64,000 bases of DNA from Oegoconia quadripuncta (lineage: Eukaryota > Arthropoda > Insecta > Lepidoptera > Autostichidae). The stretch lies in assembly GCA_949316235.1 (NCBI GenBank), contig OX438759.1:12127618-12191617 (forward strand), given 5' to 3'. The notes beneath the pieces are model-generated. The model was not told the origin of the DNA and searched no databases. It saw only the letters and a list, made by a program, of their open reading frames with translations. The position numbers and the translations under genes were made by a program. This document shows, piece after piece, positions 34,266 through 45,885 of the stretch (its first letter is position 1; each line of letters starts with the position of its first letter).

Positions 34266-35350
34266 ATAGTAACTTCTAAATCATTATCTTTTCCAGATCG
34301 GTGGTTTATACCGACTGATACAGCATTCCTGATAAAATGTTCATTAAATGATGAAAGATATTATAAACGCTTACACTATATCAGTCCACATGATATACAT
34401 TTATGCACTAAGGTCATTTATGGCCGTATGTTCCCGGCAGAGTAGAATAGAACCAACCTGTTTTCCCGTGGAGACTAAACGATCATAACACTAAATGAGC
34501 ATGAACAAATGTTCTCCTATAAGTCCTCTCTTCAAATGACCTGTGTCAACAGGGTCCATGATGATCTATATTTTAGTTAACACCCTATTTACACATTGTG
34601 GAAAAGCAATAAAGTATTGAGCATAGCAAAGAGTGAGCAGCATGGTGTGAAGCTGCAAAAAAATAGCTGCGATCACCATCGCCTGTCTAACGTGGCGATT
34701 AGGGCAAATTCTCCCATGAAATGCGATGTAAATATCACATTTCTATAAGGTGTTGGTGTGTCTGTGTGATGTGAACTATAGAAATGATTAATGATTTCGT
34801 CCCGTGCATTATTTATGGTATTAATGCGAAATTTCCTCATCCGTAGGTTTGTTTATTCTACAATTGAATAATATGGCGTGTAGTTTCTGGAACTGTTTAT
34901 TTGAGAACTCTGCATAAGTACCCACCTATATTTAATTTGCTGTGATAATGTTGCCCTACATTCTAATATCGTACGATATGATCAAATAATGATACGACTT
35001 TATATATAAAGCATTAAATTGTTTAACTTTAAATGAAATCTCCTTAATTAACGTTTTCACAATTTGTGGGATTATAGACTCAAAAGGGAGTTTTGAGAGT
35101 CTGTTTCTTCCGTGGTATTTTATCTATGAAAGTGACGACAATTTAGCCTATATTTCTCCGATTGCAGTTAATATATCAAATTGAAATTCTATCTAAATGT
35201 TGATAAAATAGGCTTTCGTTCGGACGCCGGAACAACGTCGCGTCGCTTGCTGCGCAAGCAAATCCAATATCGGAAATTGAGTCAAGTCGGTACGTTATTC
35301 ACTCTGACCTCGTCTCTCAACTCGAGGTGAGGTAAAACTATTATCCACTA
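34266..35350. other. Unassigned AT-rich spacer
   Basis: No gene or repeat is recognised. Confidence 0.4.
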
Positions 35351-35379
35351 CTTCGGCAAGAAATCAAGAGCGCTGCTGC

Positions 35380-35877
35380 TTGTTTATCCATTTACCCACA
35401 TCCAGTAGAGAGTTAACTTTCAGGAAATTGAAATCTCCAACACAACTTATCGTTACCTCCTCTATCTCTTCTTGTTTATCTATATTATGCAGTTTTATAA
35501 ACTTCATTAGTACTATGCTGGCAACACTAATTGAGATTTATTATCATTGTTGTCTATCTCGAAGGAGGATGAAAAATTATATTCTGCAGGAAAATAATGA
35601 TGCAACATCTAAGTTTCATCCGCGAACCCTTTACAGAGCTATATTTTCTCTCTGTGGTCGGCAAGCTCGGAAAATGGCTGCCGAGTGCACATCGATCATT
35701 CTAAATGTATACGACTGTCTCCGCAATAGCAGGAATGCAAATCCTCCGGCATTTTTCTATAGTATATCGTACAGGTTACTTAAGTGTATTCAGAGAATGT
35801 ATATATACAGGGAGGAAATCAGGAGCTATAGTTACAGACTAGAATACAGTTTCTCGATGACTAAGATAGGTAGATAA
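35380..35877 (+). other. Unrecognised 165-codon open frame
   Basis: This is the longest uninterrupted open frame in the 19-39 kb interval, about 500 bp. It opens at a TTG, so a true ATG start would be internal. The residues between about 65 and 120 (SRRRMKNYILQENND, LCGRQARKMAAECTSIIL) are basic and could be a decayed DNA-binding or transposase-type N-terminus, but I recognise no family. It ends exactly where a dispersed repeat begins (35868), which favours a mobile-element origin. Function is not assigned. Confidence 0.3.
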
Positions 35878-36000
35878 CGTGTTCGAGATCTGTACCGTGC
35901 AGGAGCGTGCGCTAAAGACGAGCAGCGTTACCTTGTTGTATTGCTGCCCGAGGTAGCTGCCAGCTCTTTTGTCACGAGATCAAGCGCATCGATAGATCTT
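35868..36000 (+). repeat. Dispersed repeat C, copy 1
   Basis: GATAGGTAGATAACGTGTTC GAGATCTGTACCG, GCAGCGTTACC, TTGCTGCCCGAGGTAGCTGC and CAGCTCTTTTGTCAC align in order with 59700-59835. The family resembles a widespread lepidopteran repeat known to me only by its sequence. Noncoding. Confidence 0.6.
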
Positions 36001-36588
36001 TGAAATATCGTCACGTATCCGGACCACGTCCCTTTGGAAAACTTGTGGTATACTGTGAGGAGTGTTCAACTCTGTGAATACACAGTTTTGTAGTCAGGCC
36101 TTTTCTAGTCCCAGTTTGGACTTTTCCGAAGCACGTACTAAATATTTAGTAAATGTAAATTTTAAATAAATACCTACTTTTAAAATATTATTTACTAGTT
36201 TTCAGCACGCGGTGGATCTCGATTATAATAGAAACAGTTATATTTTAAAATACCGCTGGCGCCATCTTGCATTTTTAAATGGAACTATCGCCATCGAAAT
36301 TTGAAGATTACAATGTTTTTTTAGAAAGAATTAAGAAAAATACTGAAATACGGGATTATTCATTTTTTTAAAGTTCGTTCCGGAGATATTGGCTTTTGTT
36401 TATGCACGGGTTAGCTCTTGACCTGAATGGCACCTGTTTGAAATATTTCTCCACTCCCTTTGCCCTAGGAGTGGAAATTGCTTCTTAATGCTAGTCTATA
36501 TACATAGCAATGCACCTGTCAAATTTCATTAACATCTGTCCACGCGTATGGACTCTGCAATGATCTCTGAACAGTCAACCAGCACTAG
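36001..36588. other. Unassigned AT-rich spacer
   Basis: Nothing recognised. Confidence 0.4.
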
Positions 36589-36719
36589 TAACATTATGAC
36601 GAGCGCGATAAACGTTTATGTCGCGCGACATAATATTTGTCCCGTTTATTCGCTTGGACGAAATATACAACTATACCACTCTCACTCCTACGTCGCGCGC
36701 GACAAACGCTGTCATGCTA
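36589..36719. mobile_element. Palindromic MITE-like repeat, copy 2
   Basis: This is the partner of 1096-1223. The right terminus CTGTCATGCTA complements the left terminus of copy 1. The 83-codon plus frame 36548-36799 passes through it and is not a gene. Confidence 0.75.
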
Positions 36720-37844
36720 TGCAGGCAAGACATTGCTATTTATTTATCTTAGCAAAAATCCAATATTTGTTACTCTTGCGTTACTCCGTCAGTCCGTAAT
36801 GTTTGAGGTTGTTTGATGACCACGCATGCTGACGTCTAGTGTGTGCTCAGACGTGCTCTATATTCCTATTTTATGCTTCCACTGAATCCACGGCCAAGTG
36901 ACGTGGAATGAACATGACGTCATATGGGTTGAGGGCGTTTGTAATAAAAATAACTATCCCGGCTTTCTTCATATTAATTTCTGGACTATTTTCTACCGTG
37001 GTATGTGTAATATTTGGTAATATTCTTCGGGCGACCACATTTTAGATTTCAAGTATTGTATACGTATATGTGTATCTAAATTATATAAGCCTGTTGTAGG
37101 CTTCGGTTCTGGAATTAATTTTGTAAATGGACTTTTATCTCAATTGACGGAGATTGAGTGGCTGCCACTGGTAATTCATTGATCGAGCGTTTTAAATTGA
37201 CTGAGAAGTGTATTACGTCACGACTAACCTAAGTTATGCTGTCAGCTTTTGTGTTTAGTTAGAGACAGCTTGTAGAAGAGACGTATTTGTATTGTACAAC
37301 ATCAAACTGACTTGCATTAATCGACTCATCTCTATCTCTCATATGTATTGTAGAATACTTGTTACTACTCACTTTGATTTCGTAATAAATTAAGAGTTCA
37401 AATCCAAACTGAGTCATAAAAATACAATCAACTCAATAACATCGATCCGTATACATAATACAGTTAAAAGGCAGGCGTTATAAAGAATTTAATTCTATAT
37501 GGGGCTCGTTTGTCCCTCACTCTGACCCTCCCTCGTAGGCCGTCGACAGAAAATAATGACCACTCCAATGAATAGCACCGGAATATTTTCCCAAATCGTT
37601 CCCTTTCCGTTGAATTTCTTATGCAAATACCACCGCAAACGTATAGCAAATTGTGCCAATATTATCACTCTATTTTTGGTTGCCATTAAAGATTGCCAAC
37701 TTATCTTTTATTACCCAACTGTCCAAGAAAGAAGGGTAGTGTTTTTTATATTATGTCATACACATCAATATTAGCTAAGTTTATACTGTGTAGATTATAT
37801 TCTGGAACCACGTTCCGAGAGGTGGACCTAATTCAGAGACCAGC
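36720..37844. other. Unassigned spacer
   Basis: Overlapping open frames at 37464-37774 on both strands show no domain. Nothing else is recognised. Confidence 0.4.
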
Positions 37845-37990
37845 TTCCCCTAATAAATAACAAAACTTTATTTGATCCATTTAGCGACACACATACATAT
37901 AACTGAGTACAAACAATAGGTCATGTACAAGGGTTGACATATCTCTTTAAGAGATCTCGTCCAGCCTACCTGAGCTTTGAAGTAGGAAAC
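37845..37990 (-). mobile_element. LINE 3' UTR, minus strand
   Basis: AACAAAACTTTATTTGATCC, GAGTACAAACAATAGGTCAT and CTCTTTAAGAGATCTCGTCC AGCCTACCTGAG are the reverse-strand 3' untranslated sequence of a common lepidopteran non-LTR element (AATAAAGTTTTGTT on the minus strand supplies the poly-A signal). Confidence 0.6.
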
Positions 37991-38477
37991 GGAGTAAATA
38001 CAGCACTGTAATTGCTAAATATAACATTACGTTGCATTATTTTGTAACTAATCATTGGAATAATTGATGTTTAGTTTCGACAGCAACCTCGATTTACGTT
38101 TGTTTTTACGAGTACAATATTTTGATCAATGCTTTTGTTCTGGTCCTTAATATGGCGTTCTTGTCATATCACATCATATGCCAATAGTTCGTAATAATTC
38201 TGGCTATTATATTAATTGATCAATGACATTACGATTTTCTATATTGTTTTCATGTCTTTTGAAAGAAATACGAGTAGTACAATTTCTTGGATAAATAAAA
38301 TTGGAGTTCCAAATAAATTTCGTATGGTAGGAACCCTACAAATCCCGCCAGTCGCATATCAAAAGCAGAACGGTGCACGCGTTTTTGTAAAAAAAATATT
38401 AAACTACCTATACCAATAACTTCTATTTCACTTACCTAATACGCCCTATTTTATTCCTTACGAAAATACTCATCCGG
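37991..38477. other. Unassigned AT-rich spacer
   Basis: The 67-codon plus frame 38216-38419 has no recognised domain. Confidence 0.4.
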
Positions 38478-38637
38478 TATAAATGCGAAACTCTTTGTTT
38501 GTTACCTTTTTCGGTCTATACCGAGATCGTATTGTTGCCACAAAGTAGCCTGGGTCTTAGAGAAGGAAGCTACTTTTCATCATGAAAAATTCCACGATAA
38601 ATTTTCATGCGGGCGAAGTCGCGGTCAGAAAGCTAGT
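38478..38637 (+). mobile_element. Interspersed repeat ending GTCAGAAAGCTAGT
   Basis: It starts GGTATAAATGCGAAACTCTT TG, contains CCGAGATCGTATTGTTGCCA and ATTCCACGATAAATTTTCAT, and ends GCGGGCGAAGTCGCGG then TCAGAAAGCTAGT. Same terminal design as 4487-4618. Confidence 0.65.
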
Positions 38638-39788
38638 AAAAAATAAATATTGATAAATAATAAATGAATACTACACCATGGACGGAAGCAATTCACGTTT
38701 ATTACCCTGAATCACAATGTAATGTACAATTTTATGTGCTGTCATTGAAATTCATTGCCGCATCAAATCGTGGAGCTTTCCATAAAGCCGTGGTGAAGGT
38801 TCAGGACTTACGAGATTTGTAGTTTCAACTTTGCCCTTTTGTTAACAACAAGGATGTGAGAAGTTAGAGTAAATAGTGAGCATATTTAACTACAACAGTT
38901 GTCTTGTGGATTATGAGGCACTTCGACTCTCTCGCATGTTCCAAGATTTGTATAATTTAGGAAATTAACTTCTACAAATGTTGTTAATATTAGCCCCGGA
39001 AGCAATGTTGTTCTTTTTAGTACGCGCTGTTTAATTATTTCATCTCTGTGAAATCTGTGGACATAATTTTGGCACGGCATTTGCAGTACGGAGCACGTGA
39101 CTTCCATGTACCTACTTACCGTCTATTTCGATGTACTAGCCATGCTATTTCTGTTAGTCTGAACGCGGTCTAGTTGATAGACAACACCTAGGTATACCTA
39201 GTAGTTGACTGTAAGTCTAACAATAGATGATTTACTACTAAGCAATGTTTGGAATATTTACTCGAATCAAAATATAACTGGAACGCCAGACTGACGAAAT
39301 TTTTGTGATGAGTGTCTGTTTTTTCGAATTGTGAATGACTAGTCTTAACGAATGTATCCGTGAACTAATTGTGGACTTTATCCTTCTGTTTGTACTGAAT
39401 AAATATAAAATTGTCAATAGCTTGACATCTATTAATTGGAAGAAAAGATGACCCAAATCTTTCACAAAACTACCATAGGTTATGCTATATATAAGTACTG
39501 AGTGTATAGTTTGGTGTGTGGTCAATCTCACTTCATTTTCTAATGAATGTCATCGTCGTTTATACGGACGTTAAGACGTGATTGATCTTATTCGTAGTAT
39601 CTCTATTTCTTTGTAGTTGTATCGTTCTTTGTATGGCATAATCCGGAAACGACAGAAATTGTAGGCATCACATAATTCTACTCGTCCTCCAATTAACTAA
39701 ACCCCTCGGTAAATGAACGTTGAAAAAACAAATATTACTCTTATAAGAGTAGTTATTAATATAGATAATAGAACTTTTATTTATGCAG
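38638..39788. other. Unassigned spacer left of the 6.7 kb element
   Basis: Minus frames at 38886-39107 and 39238-39531 (97 codons) have no recognised domain. Immediately left of the element insertion, the minus strand stays open for about 40 codons in the frame that arrives from 46775-46513 on the other side of the element (see findings). Confidence 0.4.
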
Positions 39789-39794
39789 TACCTA
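39789..39794. repeat. Left target-site duplication TACCTA
   Basis: TACCTA lies directly before the CACGG terminus, and the same six bases follow the other terminus at 46507-46512. Confidence 0.85.
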
Positions 39795-39812
39795 CACGGT
39801 AAAAAAGGATTT
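39795..39812 (+). repeat. Left terminal inverted repeat
   Basis: CACGGTAAAAAAGGATTT, matched at 46489-46506 in inverted orientation with two mismatches. Confidence 0.85.
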
Positions 39813-40650
39813 CTTGAAATAAAGCAAATATCTTTCATTCAAGATAATAAAGTTTTGTATATAACCAAACACTTCAATGCTCTTGGATTAAGATTTACAG
39901 ATTTTAATTTAATTGAAGACAATTTGACTTAAATAAAAATAATAGCGATTCTTACTCTAAAGTCACAGCTTTCAATTAAATGAAGAAACTATCTTGCCTT
40001 AAATTAAAGTATTTGTAATACTACACCCAAGTTAGGTGGTCTTAGATTAAAAATAAATGGATTTTATTTAAGATAACGATTTTCTTAGATTAAGCTGAGT
40101 AAAGCATAATTAAAACAATATTGTTATTTTAAGATAGTCATGTTTTATATGACAAAGAAATCTAGTTCCGCCCAAGCAAAACTGCTCTCAAATTAAAAAC
40201 AAATTAATTAAATTAAAACTTCCACTTTCTCATCTTAAGAGAGTCATATTTTGTATTATAAAGAAGCCTATCTTCGACGAAGCACTGCCTGCTCTTACGT
40301 TAAAAGACATTAATTTAAGTTAAGCGGTTAGGTAAATTATATTAAAACAATATTGTTTTATTTTGAGAAAGTCATATTATCAATATAAGTTCTCTCAGTC
40401 TTTCTTAAAGACCACCGCTTCACAAAAATAAGATAATGCAGTCTTAATATAATAGAGAAGCCATTTTAAAACAAGATTATCAGGCTATTGAAAGAAGAAA
40501 ATGAATCTGTTCTTCAGACAATATTATCTTAGATCAGGGTAGCAAAAGCCTTCATTTAAGAGTATATTCATTTAGATAGAATAAATAATATTTGTAATTG
40601 AGATACTCGTTTATTTAGTTTAAGAATTTGATGGACTTCATCAAAGAAGA
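39813..40650. repeat. Left subterminal motif array
   Basis: The array has frequent TTAAG / CTTRRATTAAG-type motifs, for example CTTGGATTAAGATT, CTTAGATTAAGCTG and CTTAAGAGAGTCAT, with diverged tandem units of roughly 110-125 bp that share AAGA-AGTCATAT-TT. Such clustered subterminal motifs are commonly binding sites for the mobilising protein of a DNA element; here that is inference. Confidence 0.65.
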
Positions 40651-41340
40651 TGTAAGTATTGCAAATAGATAATGCATTACCATATACCTTACATAAACAA
40701 GAATTTTTCTTCAATGTAACAGTCATGCAACTCGTACTCGGTTACATAATTTTTTAAATAAAATCCCAATCAATGTTATTCTTGGATTTTTACTTACTAT
40801 TTTTATGTAATCCTTCATGAGTAGACAAATGAATGTTACACAAATGAAATACCCTTGTTTTAGATAAGGCATCAGGTAATGCGTTACCTATTGGCAATAC
40901 TTACATTTCCTTGGATAAAATCCATCAACAACTTTCGTTTATGTATAGGTATCCCCAGGAAACTGAAAATTAAATTGTTGTAATTTTAAAATTTATAAGT
41001 GTAGTAGAAGTAGTGATAATAAAACAAAAAAAATAAATTCAATCTTTATTAATTAATCATAATAATCACAATACCTTCTGTAGGGTTAACTGGAAGAGAT
41101 CTCTGTAGAGATAAGCTCACCTCTGTACTTATTTTCTGACTGATCTGTTTGTATTTTTTGTGTAATAAAGAATAAAGTAAGTAATAATCACAATTAACAG
41201 CAACAGTTGGTTTTACTGCTAAATTCACGTCGTATTCACTCAATTTTTTCCCCTAATTTTAATATATCCGCTATGTACGGCGTCATATTATCATATTTGG
41301 TTATTTATTATTTCAGTTATTTCATAAACACAACATTGTA

Positions 41341-43337
41341 TTATAATAAAATGTGGTCACTCGCCTTAGGACATTTAACATTAAAGTGATAACATTTAAA
41401 CAATATATCAACAAAGTCAAAGGTATATCTAATTTTGTCAACCACCAAGTACAATTGAATATTCTGAAGGTTACCCAATAATGTTAAGTACACAGGCTGT
41501 TTTCCTTTAAGTGCTTCCTCTTTCTGTTGCTCGATTATGTTGAGTATATTCGCTGGATTCTAAAAAAAAAAAGAAATATTGCAACTAACTTTCATATACT
41601 TATTCCTATAATACTGTCAATTTATTAGAAATCAAAAATAATTCACCTCAATCATTAACATTATGCTCTCAAGGCATTCTTGTACAGAGATTTTCTCTTT
41701 TTTATTATATCTTGCCTTAGTTGGTACTAAATGTACTAATAAAGTTTGTGATGAGATTTTTTGATCTGAAAATAAAAAAAAATGTTAACCACATAGTCAC
41801 AGTAACTAGTATTTTACAGACATGCCTCATATTATTCCACACCATCAACTCAGAACAACTATAACACTGTCTTACCTTCAAGGTCAATGTAGTTTAAGGG
41901 TGTCTCTAAAGCTGTCACTGTGTATTTTTCTTTGCAGTAAATAAGATCTCGAAGAAGTGGTCCCAATTTTTCAAAAAATTGTTACAGTTGTCGAGACATA
42001 AAAATTTAAAATAATCTTCAATCTGAAAACAAAAAAACTAATCACCACACGAGTAATATCACGCGAATATTTCAGCACATAATACCTCTACTTTCAAGAT
42101 ACATTATACATATTACGTAGTTATCGTTTTATACATTTATTCCATTATATGATGGCTGATAAAAGTGGAAATAACAGAAGAAAATTATGCATTTTTGTAC
42201 ATAGTTAATTTTATTAAAATTAATTTTAATGACAAAAATGTGAATAATTTATTGCGTGCATAAATTTACTGGCATCTATTGTTACTGCCTATACTCTGCC
42301 AACAATTAATTATGAAATTACACAAAAAAAATGTATTTTCAAAATTGTTCAGTAAAAAAAAATTTATCCTCTATTTCACAAAAATAAAATAAAACTAACT
42401 TGTGTATCCAAGTATTCTGCTATTTTTTTCGTAGATCAATTCTACAGCCCAATTCTGGACACAATTCCTTTAATTGTGATAAATGTGATTCATGAATTTC
42501 ATTCTCTGAAAACAAACATAGAAAAATAAGACAAACAAGTAATTTTTTCTGGCAACTTTTCAGTACTTACACATATTACTAGTCTTCTAAAATAGTCAAA
42601 GCAAGTCAAAAAAGTAAAGTAGTAGGTACTTAGTATTTTTTTGCTACAACAATAGAAAGGAAGGATATGTACATCTTCGCCCTGAATAATCCCTATTTAG
42701 GCAGATATAAATTCTTAAGAGTTTGTGCACAGCCACATCCACCGAGAACGAGATTTAGCCCCCAAAACTATGACATGCGTGATGAACCGAAATGCCGGCA
42801 ATATAAAAGAAGTCTGAACTTGTCTACTACGCCTTGAAAAACGATCACCGTATTTCAGGTCGAAATATCATTTGTCCGAATGACACCACATGAGTAAAGA
42901 AACTATTACGGAATTTCATTACTCTTGAGGTGACATGTTTTTAGGATGAGACGTTGCCGACCTAGGTAAGGAAGGATATCCTATGGCCGGGTGCCGGCAT
43001 AATTTGATTGTCTTGTGTGGAAAAAAAAACGAGGAATCAAAATGAACCACTTACCCTGGGTGCGAGGGACACACGGTTGCAGTCACATTGTTTCGAATTC
43101 AGTTCGAACTAATCTCGTTTCTCAGTGACAGAAGCGGCAATGAACAAGGAGTCCACTTACTAAATACCTTTGTATGTAATTGTACTTACTTTGAAAAGCT
43201 TCGATTATCTGTTCAGGTGCACCCCAACTTCTCAATAAATTATCCATTGTCGTTCGTATTTGGCTTTTAATATGTTTAAGCAGGAACAAACACTCTTTAC
43301 ACAACTCTAAGAAAAGTTTTTCGTCCAGTGATGACAT
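41341..43337 (-). CDS. SAM-like domain protein gene, five exons, two homopolymer frame breaks
   Basis: Exons on the minus strand: 43337-43190 (ATG start), 42505-42400, 42022-41876, 41765-41647, 41559-41341 (TAA stop). Every intron has GT...AG ends (donors GTAAGT, GTTAGT, GTAAG, GTGAAT; acceptors TTTTCAG three times and TTTTAG). Phases agree at all four junctions. The predicted product is about 246 residues. Residues about 34-85 (LLRSWGAPEQIIEAFQ ... LKELCPELGCRIDLRKKI) fit a sterile alpha motif, with the W, the F-x-x-N-E-I turn and the G-x-R-x-x-L helix. The last 70 residues (QPVYLTLLGNLQNI, LVVDKIRYTFDFVDILFKC, KCPKASDHI) resemble a C-terminal block I associate with uncharacterised multi-copy SAM-domain proteins of arthropods and fish. 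Exon 2 lacks one A in an A-run (plus-strand T7 at 42423-42429), and exon 3 lacks one T in a T-run near 41976-41981. Each break shifts frame, so the copy is either recently dead or mis-assembled at homopolymers. An AATAAA-type poly-A signal lies near 41043-41048. SAM domains usually mediate protein-protein interaction; the role here is unknown. Confidence 0.75.
42506..43189 (-). other. Intron 1 of the SAM-like gene, with a GC-richer insert
   Basis: This is the longest intron. The middle (about 42670-42966) is less AT-rich than the rest of the element. It is bracketed by AAGGAAGGATAT at about 42658 and 42967, a possible 12-bp target duplication of a nested insertion. I do not recognise the insert. 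Confidence 0.4.
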
Positions 43338-43844
43338 CCGCAAGCGCGCGCGCCCCACTAGAGATGTTCCACGCACTTCACTATAATCGATATATTAATA
43401 ATAATAAAAAAAGTTTTTACAGACTACAAGTAAATAAATATGTAACTATCAAATTGAAGAATCAAAATTATTGACAATGATTAGTAAAGTTATCTATGCC
43501 TAAGAAATATTATTTGTACATTGAATGAAACTATGTACTGTTGTACACGATAAGTATTACATGCTAGTACCTACGCTTATTTTGATATCAATTTATGTAT
43601 AAGTATAAGTGCCGATCTAATTTATGGGTAGGCAATGTGTCTTTGAGACTACATAATTTGTAAAGAGTTTGGTTGAAGGATGAACATCGAATGTATGGAA
43701 GTGTGTGAATGCTACTTGCTTCCTTGATTGTCATTTTTATTCCTTCGATCATTTAATAACATCAGGCAAGCGAATGGTATGGCAAGTTGTAAAGCTTATA
43801 TAAATTGTAGGTTTTTTAATTTATGCATAACGGCATAAGTACTT

Positions 43845-44060
43845 GACCTCAATCCCACTTGATGTTAAACGAAGATGAGGTCGAAGGTGGAAGCGTACTG
43901 ACCTAAACCCCAACATATTTGGGGGACTGGCTATCTTATCTCTGACAACCGGAACACAACAATGCTAACATTGTTGCTTAGCGGCAGATTTAGATCAGAT
44001 GGTGGTAGCTAGCCATGCGGACATTTAAAATGCACTACCACCAACCATTACATATTACAA
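43845..44060 (+). mobile_element. Nested LINE 3' region fragment
   Basis: AACAATGCTAACATTGTTGC, TTAGCGGCAGATTTAGATCA, GGTGGTAGCTAGCCATGCGG and CACTACCACCAACCATTA correspond to a lepidopteran LINE 3' region whose usual form includes 'CAACATTGCTGCTTGGCGG...GGTGGTAGCTACCCGTGCGG...TACCACCAGTAA'. It is inserted inside the 6.7 kb element, upstream of the SAM-like gene. Confidence 0.6.
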
Positions 44061-45885
44061 ACAGAGAAATACAAACTCTAGAGTAATACTTTCCCTTCTG
44101 TATTCGATTGTATAAACTTAAATCTAATAAACTAAAAAAAATTCGACACTGGTTTGGGTGTTGAAGAACTGATTACTGACATTTTTAGAAGCCATGTAGA
44201 TCATAACTCAGTATCATAGAATATATAATAATCGATTTGTTATAAAAATATTATATACTTGACATATAATAAATAGGACAGAATAACGTCAGACATAGTG
44301 AGGATCATTCATCAATCTGAATACATGATATTTAGGATTTGTTTTCACGAGTATGACACTTTTTAAATTTTATAAATCCATCACGAAATTACGGAGATAT
44401 TAATTATTGTGTGTGGTGGTGCAAACCAATATGCAAGTTCGTTGATCAGTTTCTACCTGGAAGTAAATTATGCAACTAAATTAAAAAAAATTGTTTCTAA
44501 AAACAAGTTTTTATATTACTTAAATGTTACTTTAAAGTTAATCGGTGGGTTAAGCATCAAACTGTCTAGTAGTAAGTTTTTGAATACGGCTTTGTATGAT
44601 CAGGGCAGATCTTGTTCCTCCAAAGGGCAGAACATCTACTCATTCAACATACATTCATAATATATTAGGTAGATCATAATTATAATTTTGTTTGTGTTTG
44701 GCTTTGTGTAGCAGAGTTAAAAATGAGAAATAGAATTTCTTTAAAATGTTAATTTTCGTTACCTACGTCAAATTTTCTTCACATAATAAAAAAACAACGA
44801 AAAAACCATATTCTTGATAAGAACTGCGACCAGTAAAATGATGAGAAACATGGTAAATATGTTAATATTGTACTTGAAAACAATATGTCGAAATGGTTTT
44901 CACAACAGTACGAAGTACCTACTTTTGTTTGTAAGGTGTGTTCTCTCGTCACTTCATCATTGTACACCACGTTTTTTTCTGATTTTATTGTCATTTGGAA
45001 CACGAAAGAAAAGTTTATTAGATGTAACCACTACTATTTGTACAACATGATACGATACAATATAAACGCGACACTTCGCTAATACAGACTAAGCCTCGCA
45101 AGTCCCGTACAAATACCTACTCCTGCGTCTGCGTCTCGTGCCGGAACGTCATAAACGATCGCACTTCACAGCGCGTGTTTTTTGAAACTCTTCTGCTAAA
45201 GCCACTGTAATTTCTATATTATTTGTTCGATTATGATTTTTTTTCAGTCATGTTAATAGTTTTTCATATGGAAAAATCTGTATTCTTAACAAAAAAAAAT
45301 TAACGATCCTCATTGTATGCTCGGAAACCTTACACTATCCTGCCTGTTCAATCTAACATATGATCCGAATTTTATAATTCCCTTGCTTTTGTAGAGCAGT
45401 ATACGTAGTATATGAGTATGTGGCCCACCTGATAGCACTAGGCACTTTCGAACTGGCCTTTCATTGTGAGTATTTACAGTACATCTTGTGTGGCAGATAT
45501 TTCCGATCTCAGTAATAAGGAGACGACATAATATTAGACAGAAAGCTTTTCAAAATATGTGCCACTTAGTTCATAATAGATGCACCTAGCATCTATTTTT
45601 CCAGATTAAAAATTCAGATAAGTGAAAAAGCGATATACATATCACTTTCGTTGTGATTTACGGTGGATAGTGTTACTATCGAATTACAGCTTTTTAGCAA
45701 GTTCTCTGTCGATTGTATATCACAACATACTTTTCTCTTCTGAAATCGATTATTAAACTTCGCAATGTCACATCCCTTTATTTGCCATGCAATGTGATTG
45801 GTCAACGACAAATTCGGACAATGCACGTGGAGCCGGATCGTCAAGAAATACTCTCTTGTAATAAACGAATCGCTATAGGACCAAG
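44061..45885. other. Right interior of the 6.7 kb element, no gene recognised
   Basis: Open frames at 44409-44660 (+), 44779-45003 (-), 44814-45082 (+, two frames), 45614-45889 (-) and 45713-45904 (+) are short and mutually overlapping. A locally GC-richer patch at 45110-45210 (CTGCGTCTGCGTCTCGTGCC) could be a promoter or an old insert. I see no transposase motif, but short exons could be missed. Confidence 0.35.
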
